From PFJX01 sp963713085 (lineage in GTDB: Bacteria > Pseudomonadota > Gammaproteobacteria > Burkholderiales > Thiobacillaceae): 64,000 nt of DNA. How positions within the stretch are numbered: position 1 is the stretch's first letter; each line of letters opens with the position of its first letter. The stretch is taken from assembly GCA_963713085.1 (NCBI GenBank), contig CAVQKQ010000009.1, forward strand, positions 62,001-126,000, read 5' to 3'. The notes under the pieces were generated by a model. That model was not told where the DNA came from. It saw only the letters and a list, made by a program, of their open reading frames with translations, and searched no databases. Of this stretch, positions 17,690 through 27,868 are shown piece after piece. The translations under genes and the position numbers were made by a program.

Positions 17690-20038
17690 TCAGGGGAACG
17701 CGTTGCCGAGGCTGGCGAGGAATTTCTCCGGCGGCTCGTAGCCCACCACCCGATAGGCCTCGGCGCCGGTCTTATCGAAGAAGATGATGCCGGGGGGACC
17801 GAACAGATCGAAGCGGGCCAGCAGTGCCTTGTCGTCCGGGCTGTTGGCGGTGACATCCACCTGCAGCAAAACGGCATCCTTGAGCCGGGCCTGCACCCGG
17901 GGATCGCTGAAGGTGAAACGCTCGAACTCCTTGCAGGACACGCACCAGTCGGCGAAGAAATCCAGCATGACCGGCCGGCCGCCGGCGCCCTGGATGGCTG
18001 CGTCCAGGTCGGCCACGCTCTTCACACGCTGGAAGGCGAGGTGGGGTTGCGTCTCGGTGGCCCCGGCCACACCACCCTTGAACACGGACAGGGGCTGGAG
18101 GATGTCCCGGCTGCCGCCCAGGGCCCCCAGTAGCATGGCGATGCCCGCCACCAGGGCGATGAGGCCCACGCCCTTCCAGAACCGGGCGAAGCCCTTGGCG
18201 TTGACGGCCAGGGGTTCCAGGGCATGCAGGAACATGGCGGAGATCATCAGCAGGGCCGCCCACATCAGCATCTGCACCACCTCGGACAGCAGAGGCGAGA
18301 TCAGCCAGATGGCCACCGCCAGCAGGGCCACGCCGAAGAAGCGCTTGACCGCGTCCATCCAGGCGCCGGCTCGGGGCAACAGGGCGCCGGCGGACAGGCC
18401 CACCAGCAGCAGGGGCACGCCCATGCCCATGGCCAGCGAGAACAGGGATACGCCCCCCAGCACCACGTCGCCGGTCTGGCTGATATAGAGCAGGGCCCCG
18501 GCCAGGGGCGCCGCCACGCAGGGGCCGACGATGAGGGCGGATATCACGCCCATGATGAAGACGCTGGTGGTCCGGCCGCCCTGCATCCGATTGCTGGCCT
18601 CGGTGAAGCGGCTTTGCAGGAAACTGGGCATCTGCAATTCGAAGAAACCGAACATGGACAGGGCCAGGGCCACGAAGATCGCGGCGCCTGTGCTCAGAGC
18701 CCAGGGGTTCTGCAGGGCGTTGGAGACGAGGGTGCCGGACAGGCCCGCCGCCACGCCCACCAGGGCATAGGTCACGGCCATACCCAAGACATAGGCCAGG
18801 GACAGCATGAAACCCCTGCCCTTGGTGATGACGCCGCCGTGGCCGACGATAATGCCGGACAGGATGGGGATCATGGGGAACACGCAGGGCGTGAGGGACA
18901 GCAGCAGGCCGAAGCCGAAGAAGCTGACGACGATCAGCCAAAAGTTGCCGCCCTTGAGCAGGGCCTCGATCCTGCCCGTGTCGGAGGTGTCGCCCCTGCC
19001 CGTTGCCGTCTCTTGGGGTGCCGCGGACCCGGGAACGGTCGCGGGTGGGCCGGCTTCCTGGGGTAAAGCTACTTCCGGGGACGGGGACACCGTCGCCGGG
19101 GGAGACTGGACGGCTGGCGGCAAGGGACCCGGTGTCCAGGCCACGTCGATCAGCTTGTCCAAGGGTGGATAGCAGATGCCCTTTTCGCTGCAGCCCTGGT
19201 AGGTGGCCGCCACCTTCAGCCGGGTGGTGCCGGCGGGCACCCCTTCCAGCCTGGCCAGTGCCGTGAAGGACTGATGGTAGACGTAGGTCTTGCCGAAATT
19301 GGGGTCGTTTTTCTCATCGGGCTTGGGTAATTCGATGCCGGCCACCTTGACCCCGGCGGGCTGGGTCACGCTCAACTTGACCTTGTCCCGGTACAGGTAA
19401 TAGTCCTTGGCGATGCTGTAGCGGGCCTCCAGCTTGCTGTCGGGTCCCGGGCTCAAGGCCAGCTGGAAGGCTTCGTCCGGGGGCAGGAACTCGGGCTCCG
19501 ACTGACCGGTGAGGCTGCTCGCCAGGCTCTTGAGGCGGGCCAGGACATCGGGGCTCTGCTGGGCGAACTTGGCCGTGGGGGTCGCGCCGGGCGCCATGGC
19601 GCGGGTCGCCAAGGGACCGGCGTCGGCACCATACCTAATGCCGGCCACCCCTTCCTGGGGCGGGTAGCACACGCCGATGTCGGCGCAGCCCTGGAATGCC
19701 GCCTTGAGGTTGAAGTCCTTGGGCGCCCCGCTGGGGAAGGTCACGGGGATCCGGATACGGAGGTCGCCCCGGTAGTATTCCACCCGGCCGAAATACTCGT
19801 CCTGCTTCACCTTGCCGTCGGGCATCTTGGCCGTGCCCAGCTTGACCCCGGAGTCGGCGGAAAACCGGATCTTGTCGCGGTACAGGTAATAGCCGTCCGC
19901 GATCAGGAAGCGCGCCTCCACGCTGTCGGCATCCAGGCGCTGGGCGCTGAACTGGAAGGCCTTCTCGGGTTCCAGCAGATCGTCCTCGGCGTGGACGATG
20001 CCGGCTATCAGGAGAAACAGGGCGAGGAGAAGGCGCAT
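17690..20038 (-). CDS. dsbD: Thiol:disulfide interchange protein DsbD with duplicated N-terminal domain
   Basis: DsbD carries electrons from cytoplasmic thioredoxin across the inner membrane. It has a signal peptide, then two nDsbD immunoglobulin-like domains with Cys118/Cys124 (GCADIGVCYPP) and Cys283/Cys289 (GCSEKGICYPP). A Pro/Ala/Thr linker (about 305-350) precedes eight-helix domain cysteines Cys385 (LTPCVFPM) and Cys507 (VGPCVAAP), and a C-terminal thioredoxin domain has Cys699/Cys702 (DWCVSCKEF). At 782 aa it is about 180 residues longer than the usual enzyme because of the second alpha domain. Confidence 0.93.
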   Translation of the reverse strand: MRLLLALFLLIAGIVHAEDDLLEPEKAFQFSAQRLDADSVEARFLIADGYYLYRDKIRFSADSGVKLGTAKMPDGKVKQDEYFGRVEYYRGDLRIRIPVTFPSGAPKDFNLKAAFQGCADIGVCYPPQEGVAGIRYGADAGPLATRAMAPGATPTAKFAQQSPDVLARLKSLASSLTGQSEPEFLPPDEAFQLALSPGPDSKLEARYSIAKDYYLYRDKVKLSVTQPAGVKVAGIELPKPDEKNDPNFGKTYVYHQSFTALARLEGVPAGTTRLKVAATYQGCSEKGICYPPLDKLIDVAWTPGPLPPAVQSPPATVSPSPEVALPQEAGPPATVPGSAAPQETATGRGDTSDTGRIEALLKGGNFWLIVVSFFGFGLLLSLTPCVFPMIPILSGIIVGHGGVITKGRGFMLSLAYVLGMAVTYALVGVAAGLSGTLVSNALQNPWALSTGAAIFVALALSMFGFFELQMPSFLQSRFTEASNRMQGGRTTSVFIMGVISALIVGPCVAAPLAGALLYISQTGDVVLGGVSLFSLAMGMGVPLLLVGLSAGALLPRAGAWMDAVKRFFGVALLAVAIWLISPLLSEVVQMLMWAALLMISAMFLHALEPLAVNAKGFARFWKGVGLIALVAGIAMLLGALGGSRDILQPLSVFKGGVAGATETQPHLAFQRVKSVADLDAAIQGAGGRPVMLDFFADWCVSCKEFERFTFSDPRVQARLKDAVLLQVDVTANSPDDKALLARFDLFGPPGIIFFDKTGAEAYRVVGYEPPEKFLASLGNAFP

Positions 20039-20052
20039 GGAAGATGCTCCGA

Positions 20053-20382
20053 TTAAGCTTGGGTCGGATCGGTTGACTGGGCAACCCAGCGGAGATAGTC
20101 AGGCAAGCCTGCCGCCACATCCAGGGCGAGGATTTCCGGCAGTTCGTAAGGATGGTGCTGCCTCAGATAGGTCTCCAGGGCGGGATAAAGTTCCGTCGTG
20201 GTCTTGATGAACAGGGGAACCTCCCCATCTTCCTGGATGTCGTCCTGCCACCGGTAATATGAACGGCAGGCCGGCAACACATTGACACAGGCCGCCAGGC
20301 GTGCCTCCACCAGTTCCCTTGCCAACTTGCTGGCACTGTCGGCATCGGGCAGGGTGGTGAGGACTAGGCGGGCGGCGGACAC
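20053..20382 (-). CDS. cutA: CutA1-type divalent-cation tolerance protein
   Basis: A 109-residue trimeric CutA1 protein. RLAACVNVLPACRSYYRWQD and EVPLFIKTT are conserved family segments, followed by HPYELPEILAL. Mutants in other bacteria show altered copper tolerance but the molecular role is unclear. It is 14 bp upstream of dsbD and divergent from fxsA with 11 bp between starts. Confidence 0.93.
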   Translation of the reverse strand: MSAARLVLTTLPDADSASKLARELVEARLAACVNVLPACRSYYRWQDDIQEDGEVPLFIKTTTELYPALETYLRQHHPYELPEILALDVAAGLPDYLRWVAQSTDPTQA

Positions 20383-20393
20383 GGAGGATTTAG

Positions 20394-20828
20394 GTGAGAG
20401 TTGGATTTTTGGGGATTATAGCCGTGGCGGTTCCGGCCCTGGAAATGGTGGGTATCTACCAGATCGGCAGCCGCATCGGCCTGGCCTGGACCCTGGTGTG
20501 GCTGATCGGGGCGATGCTGGCGGGGATCACGGTGATCCGCACCGCCCATGAGGAGTTCGTGCCGCGCCTGTCCCAGGCGGTGGCCCTGGGCCAGGCGCCG
20601 TTTTCCGCGTTGTGGGTCTCGGGTCGGCGATTCCTGGCGGGCGTTCTGCTGATCCTGCCCGGCCTCGGCAGCGACATCGTGGCCCTGATCCTGTTGCTTT
20701 GGCCCGTGCCGGACTTGCCACCCGCCGGCAGCATGACCCAGGGGCCTTGGCCGCCCACCGTAGAACCGGGACCTCAACCCAGCCGGGAAGGCGACGTGAT
20801 CGAAGGCGAGTACAAGAAGATGGACTGA
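20394..20828 (+). CDS. fxsA: FxsA family membrane protein
   Basis: FxsA (144 aa) is a small inner-membrane protein whose overproduction reduces F-plasmid exclusion of phage T7 in E. coli. Hydrophobic helices near residues 5-22, 28-48 and 80-100, with GSRIGLAWTLVWLIG and RRFLAGVLLILPG, match the family. The GTG start is preceded by GGAGG at a suitable distance. The C-terminal tail is short, proline-rich and unconserved. Confidence 0.88.
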   Translation: MRVGFLGIIAVAVPALEMVGIYQIGSRIGLAWTLVWLIGAMLAGITVIRTAHEEFVPRLSQAVALGQAPFSALWVSGRRFLAGVLLILPGLGSDIVALILLLWPVPDLPPAGSMTQGPWPPTVEPGPQPSREGDVIEGEYKKMD

Positions 20829-20850
20829 GCACCGATCCAAAGGCCCAATT

Positions 20851-21888
20851 TCATTCCAGTTCAGATTTGAGGTGGCGCAAGGCCACCAGGGAGGCGGCGG
20901 CGGCCGGGATGGCCACCAGCACCCCGACGAAGCCGAACAGCTGGCCGAAGGCCATCAGGGCGAAGATCACCGCCACCGGATGCAGGCCCACCCGCTCCCC
21001 CACCAGCCAGGGGGTAACCGCCATACCTTCCAGCAACTGGCCGGCGGCGAACACCCCCCAGATCGGCAGCAGGCCGGCCACATCGCCATACTGGGCGAAT
21101 CCCGCCAGGGTTCCCAGCAGAACCCCCACCACCACGCCCAGGTAGGGCACGAACACCAGGATGCCGGAGATCATGCCCACCGCAAGGGCATAGTCCAGTC
21201 CCGCCAGCCAGAGCCCCAGGCTGTAGAACACGGCCATCACCACGATCACCATCAACTGGCCGCGCACGAAGGCCGACAGCACGCCGTCGATCTCCCGGGC
21301 GATGGTCACGGTCCTGGGCCGCAGGGGCGCGGGGATCCAGTCCGCCAGGTGGGCCAGGATGCGATCCCAGTCCCGCAGCAGATAGAACAGCACCACGGGG
21401 ACCAGCAGCAGATTGGCGAGGAAGCCCAGGATCGCCAGGCCGCCGTTGGTGAGCCCGGGCAGGTATTGAGTCAGGCGGGACAGCTCGGCGACATGGCCCT
21501 TGAGCCAGACCAGGACCTCCGCCTGATCCCGCATCAGGTCCACGCCGAAGGTGGAGGAGAACCAGGGCAGGGCCGTCTGGCTGCCCCATTCCACCAGGCG
21601 GGGCACCTGCTGCACCAGCAGGCGCGCCTGGGCCTGGACCAGGGGGGTGAGGATCAGGGCCAGCACCACGAACAGCAGCACCAGACCCAGCAGCACGAGG
21701 GCGGTCCCCAGGCCGCGCTTCACCTTGCGGGCCTCCAGGCGGTCCACCAGGGGGTCGCACAGATAGGCCAGGGCCGCGGCCAGCAGGAAAGGGGACAGGA
21801 TGGGGGAAAGCAGATAGAGCAGATAACCGCCGGCGGCGATCAGAGCGATGTATAGCAGGGAACGGTTGCCGACGGGGACGGAGGCCAT
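20851..21888 (-). CDS. AI-2E family permease (PerM/YdiK-like)
   Basis: A 345-residue membrane protein of the AI-2E transporter family. Multiple hydrophobic helices, the segment FYLLRDWDRI, and the closing FVGVLVAIPAAAASLVAL are typical. The ATG at 21888 gives MASVPVGNRSLLYIALIAAG. A much longer antisense reading continues to 23259 over purM, but that part has no family features. It is convergent with fxsA (22-bp gap) and divergent from purM. The substrate is not known. Confidence 0.9.
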   Translation of the reverse strand: MASVPVGNRSLLYIALIAAGGYLLYLLSPILSPFLLAAALAYLCDPLVDRLEARKVKRGLGTALVLLGLVLLFVVLALILTPLVQAQARLLVQQVPRLVEWGSQTALPWFSSTFGVDLMRDQAEVLVWLKGHVAELSRLTQYLPGLTNGGLAILGFLANLLLVPVVLFYLLRDWDRILAHLADWIPAPLRPRTVTIAREIDGVLSAFVRGQLMVIVVMAVFYSLGLWLAGLDYALAVGMISGILVFVPYLGVVVGVLLGTLAGFAQYGDVAGLLPIWGVFAAGQLLEGMAVTPWLVGERVGLHPVAVIFALMAFGQLFGFVGVLVAIPAAAASLVALRHLKSELE

Positions 21889-21933
21889 GTGGGCTAGAAT
21901 AGCACCGTTTTTTTCACGCCCCGCCATCGCCCC

Positions 21934-22986
<1,053 letters not shown>

Positions 22987-23002
22987 AGTCCCCGCCTCTA
23001 CC

Positions 23003-23647
23003 ATGATCACAGCCGTCGTCCTCATCTCCGGCCGGGGCAGCAATCTGCAGGCCCTGCTGGAGGCCAATCTGCCGGTCCGATTCGCTTGCGTCATCAGCAA
23101 CCGACCCGCGGCTCCGGGTCTGGAGACCGCGGCCAGGCACGGCATTCCCTGCGTCGTCCTGAACCACCGGGACCACGACGGCCGCGAGGCCTTTGACGCC
23201 GTCCTCGCCGAGGAGATCGACCGCCACAAACCGGATCTGGTGATCCTGGCTGGCTTCATGCGGGTGCTGAGCGACGGCTTCGTGCGCCGCTATCTGGGCC
23301 GCATGATCAACATCCACCCGGCCCTGCTGCCCGCCTTCCCCGGCCTGGACACCCATGCCCGGGCCATCGCGGCGGGGGTCCGGCTGCATGGCTGCACGGT
23401 CCATTTCGTCACGCCGGAAGTGGATTCGGGGCCCATCATCGCCCAGACCGCCGTGCCGGTCCTGGCCGACGACACCCCTGAGAGACTTGCCGCCAGGGTG
23501 CTGTGCCAGGAGCACCGGCTGTTTCCCCGGGTGGTGAAATGGTTCGCCGAAGGCAGGGTGCAACCGCGTACGGATAACACGGTGGCGGTCCGGGGGGTGT
23601 TCCCCCAACATGAAGACGCCCTCGTTTCACCCAGGGACGAGACATGA
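23003..23647 (+). CDS. purN: Phosphoribosylglycinamide formyltransferase (PurN)
   Basis: PurN (214 aa) transfers the formyl group from 10-formyl-THF to GAR. SGRGSNLQALLE is the phosphate-binding loop; MINIHPALLPAFPG contains the catalytic Asn-x-His, and HFVTPEVDSGPII the catalytic Asp. The ATG at 23003 fits the family start; an upstream in-frame extension overlaps purM. Its stop overlaps the next ATG by four bases. Confidence 0.96.
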   Translation: MITAVVLISGRGSNLQALLEANLPVRFACVISNRPAAPGLETAARHGIPCVVLNHRDHDGREAFDAVLAEEIDRHKPDLVILAGFMRVLSDGFVRRYLGRMINIHPALLPAFPGLDTHARAIAAGVRLHGCTVHFVTPEVDSGPIIAQTAVPVLADDTPERLAARVLCQEHRLFPRVVKWFAEGRVQPRTDNTVAVRGVFPQHEDALVSPRDET

Positions 23648-24399
23648 AGCGCACGGGACGGCCCCTGCTCATCTCCTTGGCCTTGGCCCTGGTGTCTTTG
23701 CCTGCGTCGGCCAACGGGATCGATCCGGTTCCCGACCAGGCGGCTGCCGCCGTATCCCAATTCGGTACGGCCAGGACGTTGCCGGATCGATTGGCACTGC
23801 GTTATGCGGTCCAGGCCGGCGACGGCGGCTTCACCCTCGGCCAGTCCAGATACAGCTGGCAGGTCTCGGAGGGGCGCTACAGCCTGACCAGCGTGACCGA
23901 GGCCACCGGCATCACCGCCCTGCTGCTGAGCAAGAAGATCGTTCAGACCAGCGCGGGCCGCATCACCGCCGCCGGTCTCCAGCCCGAGCAGTTTCAGATA
24001 TCGAAGGGGAAGCGCGGCCCGCCGCCAGCCCGCTTCGATTGGCCCCGGAAGCGTCTGCTGCTGCCGTCGGGCGAAGTGGCGTTGCCGGCCACCACGCAGG
24101 ATCTTCTGAGTTTTCCCTTCCATCTCGCCATGACCGTTCGGGACGACCAGATGCCCTGGCAGCTACCGGTCACCAATGGCAAGAAGCTCAAGGATTACGA
24201 CTTCAGGTTCGTGGGACGAGAGCCGTTGCGCATCCTGGGCAGGACGTCGGACACCCTGCATTTGCGGGGCAGCCGCCCCGAGGAAGGCAGCCTGGACGTG
24301 TGGCTGGCGCCGGACCGGCATTGGCTGCCGGTGCGCATCCGCACCGTGGATCAGAATGATCAGGCCATGGAGCTCAACCTGATCTCCCAACAGGATTAG
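23644..24399 (+). CDS. DUF3108 periplasmic protein
   Basis: A 251-residue secreted protein: signal peptide ending in SLPASANG, then a beta-rich DUF3108 domain with FTLGQSRYSWQVSEGRYSL and DVWLAPDRHWLPVRIR. DUF3108 genes commonly follow purN in betaproteobacteria, sharing an ATGA overlap as here, but no function is established. It ends three bases before the convergent purK stop. Confidence 0.84.
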   Translation: MKRTGRPLLISLALALVSLPASANGIDPVPDQAAAAVSQFGTARTLPDRLALRYAVQAGDGGFTLGQSRYSWQVSEGRYSLTSVTEATGITALLLSKKIVQTSAGRITAAGLQPEQFQISKGKRGPPPARFDWPRKRLLLPSGEVALPATTQDLLSFPFHLAMTVRDDQMPWQLPVTNGKKLKDYDFRFVGREPLRILGRTSDTLHLRGSRPEEGSLDVWLAPDRHWLPVRIRTVDQNDQAMELNLISQQD

Positions 24400-24402
24400 C
24401 CG

Positions 24403-25557
24403 CTAGCCTATCCCCAGAGCGGCGCGGGTGGTCATGGCCAGGCCCAGGGCTTGTTCCGCGTTTTCGGCGAGACAGTTGTAGTGACCCATCTTGCGGCCCG
24501 GCCGAGCCTCGGCCTTGCCGTAAAGGTGCAACTGGATGCCCGGATTTTCCAGCAAGGCGGCCCAGTCGGGCTGGGGCCGCCAGACATCCCCCAGCAGGTT
24601 CACCATCACCACCGGCGAAAGCAGGCGGGTCTCTCCCAACGGGAGATTGCACAGGGCGCGCACCTGCTGCTGGAACTGGTCGGTGACGCAGGCATCCAGG
24701 GTGTAATGGCCGCTGTTGTGGGGGCGCGGCGCCATCTCGTTGAACACCACCCGGCCATCGTCCAAGACGAAGAACTCGACGGCCAGCACACCGACGAACT
24801 CCAGGCCGTCAACGATGTGCATGGCCATGTCCTGGGCCCGGTTCGCCACGGCTTCCGGCACCCGGGCCGGGACGATGCTGAGGTCCAGGATGCCGTTGCG
24901 ATGCTGGTTCTCCGCCACCGGGAAGCAGGCGACCTCGCCGTCTACATTGCGCGCCAACACCACCGAGATCTCCTGCCGCAAGGGCAGGAAGCCTTCCAAC
25001 AGGCAGGGCACGCGCCCCAGCTCGTCGAAGCCGGCGACCAGCTGTTCCAGGCTGTCCACCCGGACCTGGCCCTTGCCGTCGTAGCCCAGGCGCCGGGTCT
25101 TGAGCAAGGCAGGCGCGCCCACCACCGCCCAGGCCGCCGGCAGATCCGCAGCCGTTTCGACATTGGCGTAAGGCGCGGTCTCGCAGTCGAACTCCCGGGC
25201 CCGGCTCTTTTCCGCCAGTCGGTCCTGGGCCACCGCCAGGGCATCGGCGGAAGGCGCCACCCGGCAATGCTTGGCCAGCACGGCCAGACTCTCGGCCGGC
25301 ACGTTCTCGAATTCCGTGGTCACCGCCTGGCACAGGCTGCCCATGCGCAGCAGGGCCACCGCATCCCGGTAGTCCGCCTTGAGGTGGATGTCCGCCAATG
25401 GGCCCGCCGGGCTGGCCGGGTCGGGATCCAGCACCACCACCCGATAGCCCATGACCTTGGCGGCCAGGGTGAACATGCGCCCCAGCTGGCCGCCGCCCAG
25501 GACACCCAGGGTGGCGCCGGGCAGGATCATGGATGCTTGGGCTGCATCAGGGCTCAT
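24403..25557 (-). CDS. purK: 5-(carboxyamino)imidazole ribonucleotide synthase
   Basis: PurK (384 aa) is the ATP-grasp enzyme that makes N5-CAIR. GVLGGGQLGRMFTLAA opens it, and EFFVLDDGRVVFNEMAPRPH is the ATP-grasp metal-binding region, followed by NSGHYTLDACVTDQF. It overlaps the purE end by 11 bases, the standard purEK arrangement. Confidence 0.97.
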   Translation of the reverse strand: MSPDAAQASMILPGATLGVLGGGQLGRMFTLAAKVMGYRVVVLDPDPASPAGPLADIHLKADYRDAVALLRMGSLCQAVTTEFENVPAESLAVLAKHCRVAPSADALAVAQDRLAEKSRAREFDCETAPYANVETAADLPAAWAVVGAPALLKTRRLGYDGKGQVRVDSLEQLVAGFDELGRVPCLLEGFLPLRQEISVVLARNVDGEVACFPVAENQHRNGILDLSIVPARVPEAVANRAQDMAMHIVDGLEFVGVLAVEFFVLDDGRVVFNEMAPRPHNSGHYTLDACVTDQFQQQVRALCNLPLGETRLLSPVVMVNLLGDVWRPQPDWAALLENPGIQLHLYGKAEARPGRKMGHYNCLAENAEQALGLAMTTRAALGIG

Positions 25558-26056
25558 CGGGCAGGTCCATGGCCAGCACGGCCTCGGTCTGCTGGCGACG
25601 GAATTCGATCAGACGTGCCCGGATCTCCGGGAATTCGTTGGCCAGCAGGGCGGCGGCGAACAGGGCGGCGTTGGCCGCACCCGCCTCGCCTACGGCGAAG
25701 GTGGCGGTGGGGATGCCCTTGGGCATCTGGACGATGGAAAGCAGGGAATCCAGTCCCTTCAGATTCTTGGACGCCACGGGCACGCCCAGCACCGGGAGGT
25801 GGGTCTTGGCCGCGGTCATGCCGGGGAGATGGGCCGCCCCGCCGGCGCCGGCGATGATGCACCTGAGACCACGCTGCGCCGCGCCGCCGGCATAGTCGAA
25901 CAGCAGGTCCGGGGTGCGGTGGGCGGAAACCACCCGTTTCTCGAACGGGATGCCGAGCTGCTTGAGGATCTCGGCGGCATGGCGCATGGTTTCCCAATCG
26001 CTCACGCTGCCCATGATGAGACCGACCAGGGGTGAGTTCACCGAAGGGGGATTCAT
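25547..26056 (-). CDS. purE: 5-(carboxyamino)imidazole ribonucleotide mutase
   Basis: PurE (169 aa) isomerises N5-CAIR to CAIR. GSVSDWETMRHAAE is the phosphate-binding N-terminus and VSAHRTPDLLFDYA the catalytic histidine loop, with AGAGGAAHLPGM. It is the upstream gene of a purEK pair. The start at 26056 gives a short nonconserved leader before VGLIMGSVSDW. Confidence 0.97.
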   Translation of the reverse strand: MNPPSVNSPLVGLIMGSVSDWETMRHAAEILKQLGIPFEKRVVSAHRTPDLLFDYAGGAAQRGLRCIIAGAGGAAHLPGMTAAKTHLPVLGVPVASKNLKGLDSLLSIVQMPKGIPTATFAVGEAGAANAALFAAALLANEFPEIRARLIEFRRQQTEAVLAMDLPDEP

Positions 26057-26108
26057 GTGCGGGCCCTGCCTGAAAAGTGGGGAATGATACGGTCCATGCG
26101 GCGACGCA

Positions 26109-27485
26109 TCAAAACGGCAGCGACACTTGGGGCGCGGCGGCCAGGATGACCCGTCGGAAATCGTTCTGGATGCGCGCCAGCCCGGCCGTGTCGTCGGCCT
26201 CGAAGCGCAGCACGATCACCGGCGTGGTGTTGGAGGCCCGCATCAGGCCGAAGCCGTCGTCGTACTCCACCCGCAGGCCGTCCAGGGTGATGACCTCCCG
26301 GGCACCCTCGAAGCGGGCCTCCTTCCGGAGCACGTCGATCAGGGCATGGGGCTCCCCTTCCAGCATCTTGATCTGCAGTTCCGGGGTGTTCACGGAGTCC
26401 GGCAGGCCGTGCAGGGTGGCATCGATGTCCGGCTGCCGGGACAGGTATTCCAGCAAGCGGGCGCCGGCATAGAGGCCGTCGTCGAAGCCGTACCACCGCT
26501 CCTTGAAGAACACATGGCCGCTCATTTCCCCCGCCAGCAGGGCACCGGTCTCCTTGATCCGGGCCTTGATGAAGGAATGACCGGTCTTCCAGAGCATGGG
26601 CCTGCCGCCATGGCCCTCGATCCACTTGTATAGATTGCGTGTGGATTTAACGTCGAAGATGATCAGGCCGCCGGGATTGCGCGACAGCACGTCCGCGGCG
26701 AACAGCATGAGCTGCCGGTCCGGATAGATGATCCGGCCATCCTTGGTCACTACCCCCAGCCGGTCGCCGTCGCCGTCGAAGGCCAAACCGATCTCGGCGT
26801 CGCTCTCCTTGAGGCGCGCGATCAGGTCGGCCAGGTTGGCGGGCACTGAAGGGTCGGGATGGTGGTTGGGGAAATGACCATCCACCTCGCAGAACAGCTC
26901 CTCCACCTGGCAACCCATGGCGCGGTAGAGGGCGGGGGCGAAGGCACCGGGCACCCCGTTGCCGGCATCGACGATGATCTTCATGGGGCGCGCCAGCTTC
27001 ACGTCGCCGACGATGCGCTGGATGTAATCCTGGGCGATATCGTATTGGCGATACCCTCCCCGGCCGCTGGCCAGGTCGCCCTGTTCAATGCGGCGGCGCA
27101 GGGCCTGGATGGTCTCGCCGGACAAGGTCTCGCCGGCCAGCACCATCTTCAGGCCGTTGTAATCGGCCGGGTTGTGGGAACCGGTCACCATCACCGCGCA
27201 ATTCGTACCCAGCTGATAGGCGCCGAAATAGGTCATTGGCGTCGCCACCAGGCCCAGGTCGACGACGTCGATGCCGGCGGCCTGGATGCCCCTGGCCAGC
27301 GCGGCGGCCAGGTCCGGTCCGGACAGCCGCCCGTCGCGGCCGATGACGATGCCGGTCTGGCCACGCGCCCGGGCCTCCGAGCCGATGGCCCGGCCGATCC
27401 GCTCCACGCCCTCGATGGTCAGGGTCTTGCCGACGACGCCACGGATGTCATAGGCCTTGAAAATCTCGGCCGGAACGGTCTGCAT
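26109..27485 (-). CDS. Phosphomannomutase/phosphoglucomutase
   Basis: A 458-residue alpha-D-phosphohexomutase of the AlgC/ManB group. The catalytic serine is Ser103 in VTGSHNPADYNGLK, the metal loop is FDGDGDRLG, and the sugar-binding loop is GEMSGHVFF. Such enzymes supply mannose-1-P or glucose-1-P for LPS and exopolysaccharide; which sugar is used cannot be told here. A 52-bp gap separates it from purE on the same strand. Confidence 0.92.
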   Translation of the reverse strand: MQTVPAEIFKAYDIRGVVGKTLTIEGVERIGRAIGSEARARGQTGIVIGRDGRLSGPDLAAALARGIQAAGIDVVDLGLVATPMTYFGAYQLGTNCAVMVTGSHNPADYNGLKMVLAGETLSGETIQALRRRIEQGDLASGRGGYRQYDIAQDYIQRIVGDVKLARPMKIIVDAGNGVPGAFAPALYRAMGCQVEELFCEVDGHFPNHHPDPSVPANLADLIARLKESDAEIGLAFDGDGDRLGVVTKDGRIIYPDRQLMLFAADVLSRNPGGLIIFDVKSTRNLYKWIEGHGGRPMLWKTGHSFIKARIKETGALLAGEMSGHVFFKERWYGFDDGLYAGARLLEYLSRQPDIDATLHGLPDSVNTPELQIKMLEGEPHALIDVLRKEARFEGAREVITLDGLRVEYDDGFGLMRASNTTPVIVLRFEADDTAGLARIQNDFRRVILAAAPQVSLPF

Positions 27486-27533
27486 GCCAATCTCTCCTAT
27501 TAGAAGGGGAGATTATCTTTGATCCGACGCGAC

Positions 27534-27560
27534 CGTCACCAGCGCGAAGTTCTGGTGACG
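27534..27560. repeat. Inverted repeat upstream of the phosphohexomutase gene
   Basis: CGTCACCAG at 27534-27542 pairs perfectly with CTGGTGACG at 27552-27560 across a 9-base spacer, 49 bp before the start codon at 27485. It directly abuts the U-tract of the terminator at 27561-27593. It may be an operator or part of the mRNA leader; only the symmetry is observed. Confidence 0.45.
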
Positions 27561-27593
27561 GAAAAAAAAGCGGCATCGGAAACCGATGCCGCT
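27561..27593 (-). terminator. Intrinsic terminator (minus strand), distal of two
   Basis: AGCGGCATCGG at 27569-27579 pairs perfectly with CCGATGCCGCT at 27583-27593 (3-base loop). Read on the minus strand the stem is followed by a run of eight Ts. No annotated minus-strand gene ends here, so it implies a short transcript from the interval 27617-27894, or protects the downstream gene from antisense readthrough. Confidence 0.8.
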
Positions 27594-27594
27594 G

Positions 27595-27616
27595 GAAAAA
27601 CCGCCATTGCGGCGGT
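27595..27616 (-). terminator. Intrinsic terminator (minus strand), proximal of two
   Basis: ACCGCC at 27600-27605 pairs with GGCGGT at 27611-27616 (5-base loop), followed on the minus strand by five Ts. It lies right before the stronger terminator at 27561-27593, giving a tandem pair in the same orientation. Confidence 0.65.
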
Positions 27617-27830
27617 CAGGGAGGTAAGGGTGGAGGAATTCCTCCAGTACGAAGCTATTTTAGCAATACCTATACCAAAAGCTATAGAGACATGAATGCC
27701 ATGAACTTCATGGGTTTAGCGGGTTGCCGTGATGCAACACTGCCGCGGGGGTGCCGAAATACCGTCCTAAGCAGCGAAGAATCGACACGACCGCCCCCGC
27801 GAGAAGACCTGTAACTTGATTCTAATCAGG
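27617..27830 (-). ncRNA. Candidate small RNA between the phosphohexomutase gene and hemN
   Basis: The 409-bp gap 27486-27894 holds no plausible protein gene on either strand. The tandem minus-strand terminators need an upstream transcript, and a palindrome TGGAGGAATTCCTCCA at 27631-27646 would form a hairpin in it. A TAAAAT element lies upstream of that palindrome on the minus strand. The 5' end is not resolved; the coordinates mark the interval that could hold it. An FNR-type box at 27816-27829 could act in either direction. Confidence 0.35.
27816..27829 (+). promoter_or_regulatory. FNR/ANR-type box upstream of hemN
   Basis: TTGATTCTAATCAG matches the consensus TTGATnnnnATCAA at nine of ten fixed positions. 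It is 66 bp before the hemN ATG. Anaerobic control of hemN by FNR/ANR is well established in proteobacteria, so the site and the target fit each other. Confidence 0.75.
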
Positions 27831-27838
27831 ACTTTGCC

Positions 27839-27868
27839 TTGCCTGCATTTTCGCCGGCCGCCTACAAT
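27839..27868 (+). promoter_or_regulatory. Candidate hemN promoter
   Basis: TTGCCT at 27839-27844 and TACAAT at 27863-27868 are spaced by 18 bp, giving a plausible sigma-70 promoter with a start point near 27875. This would place the centre of the FNR box near -52, which is not the classical -41.5, so the true start could differ. Confidence 0.45.
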
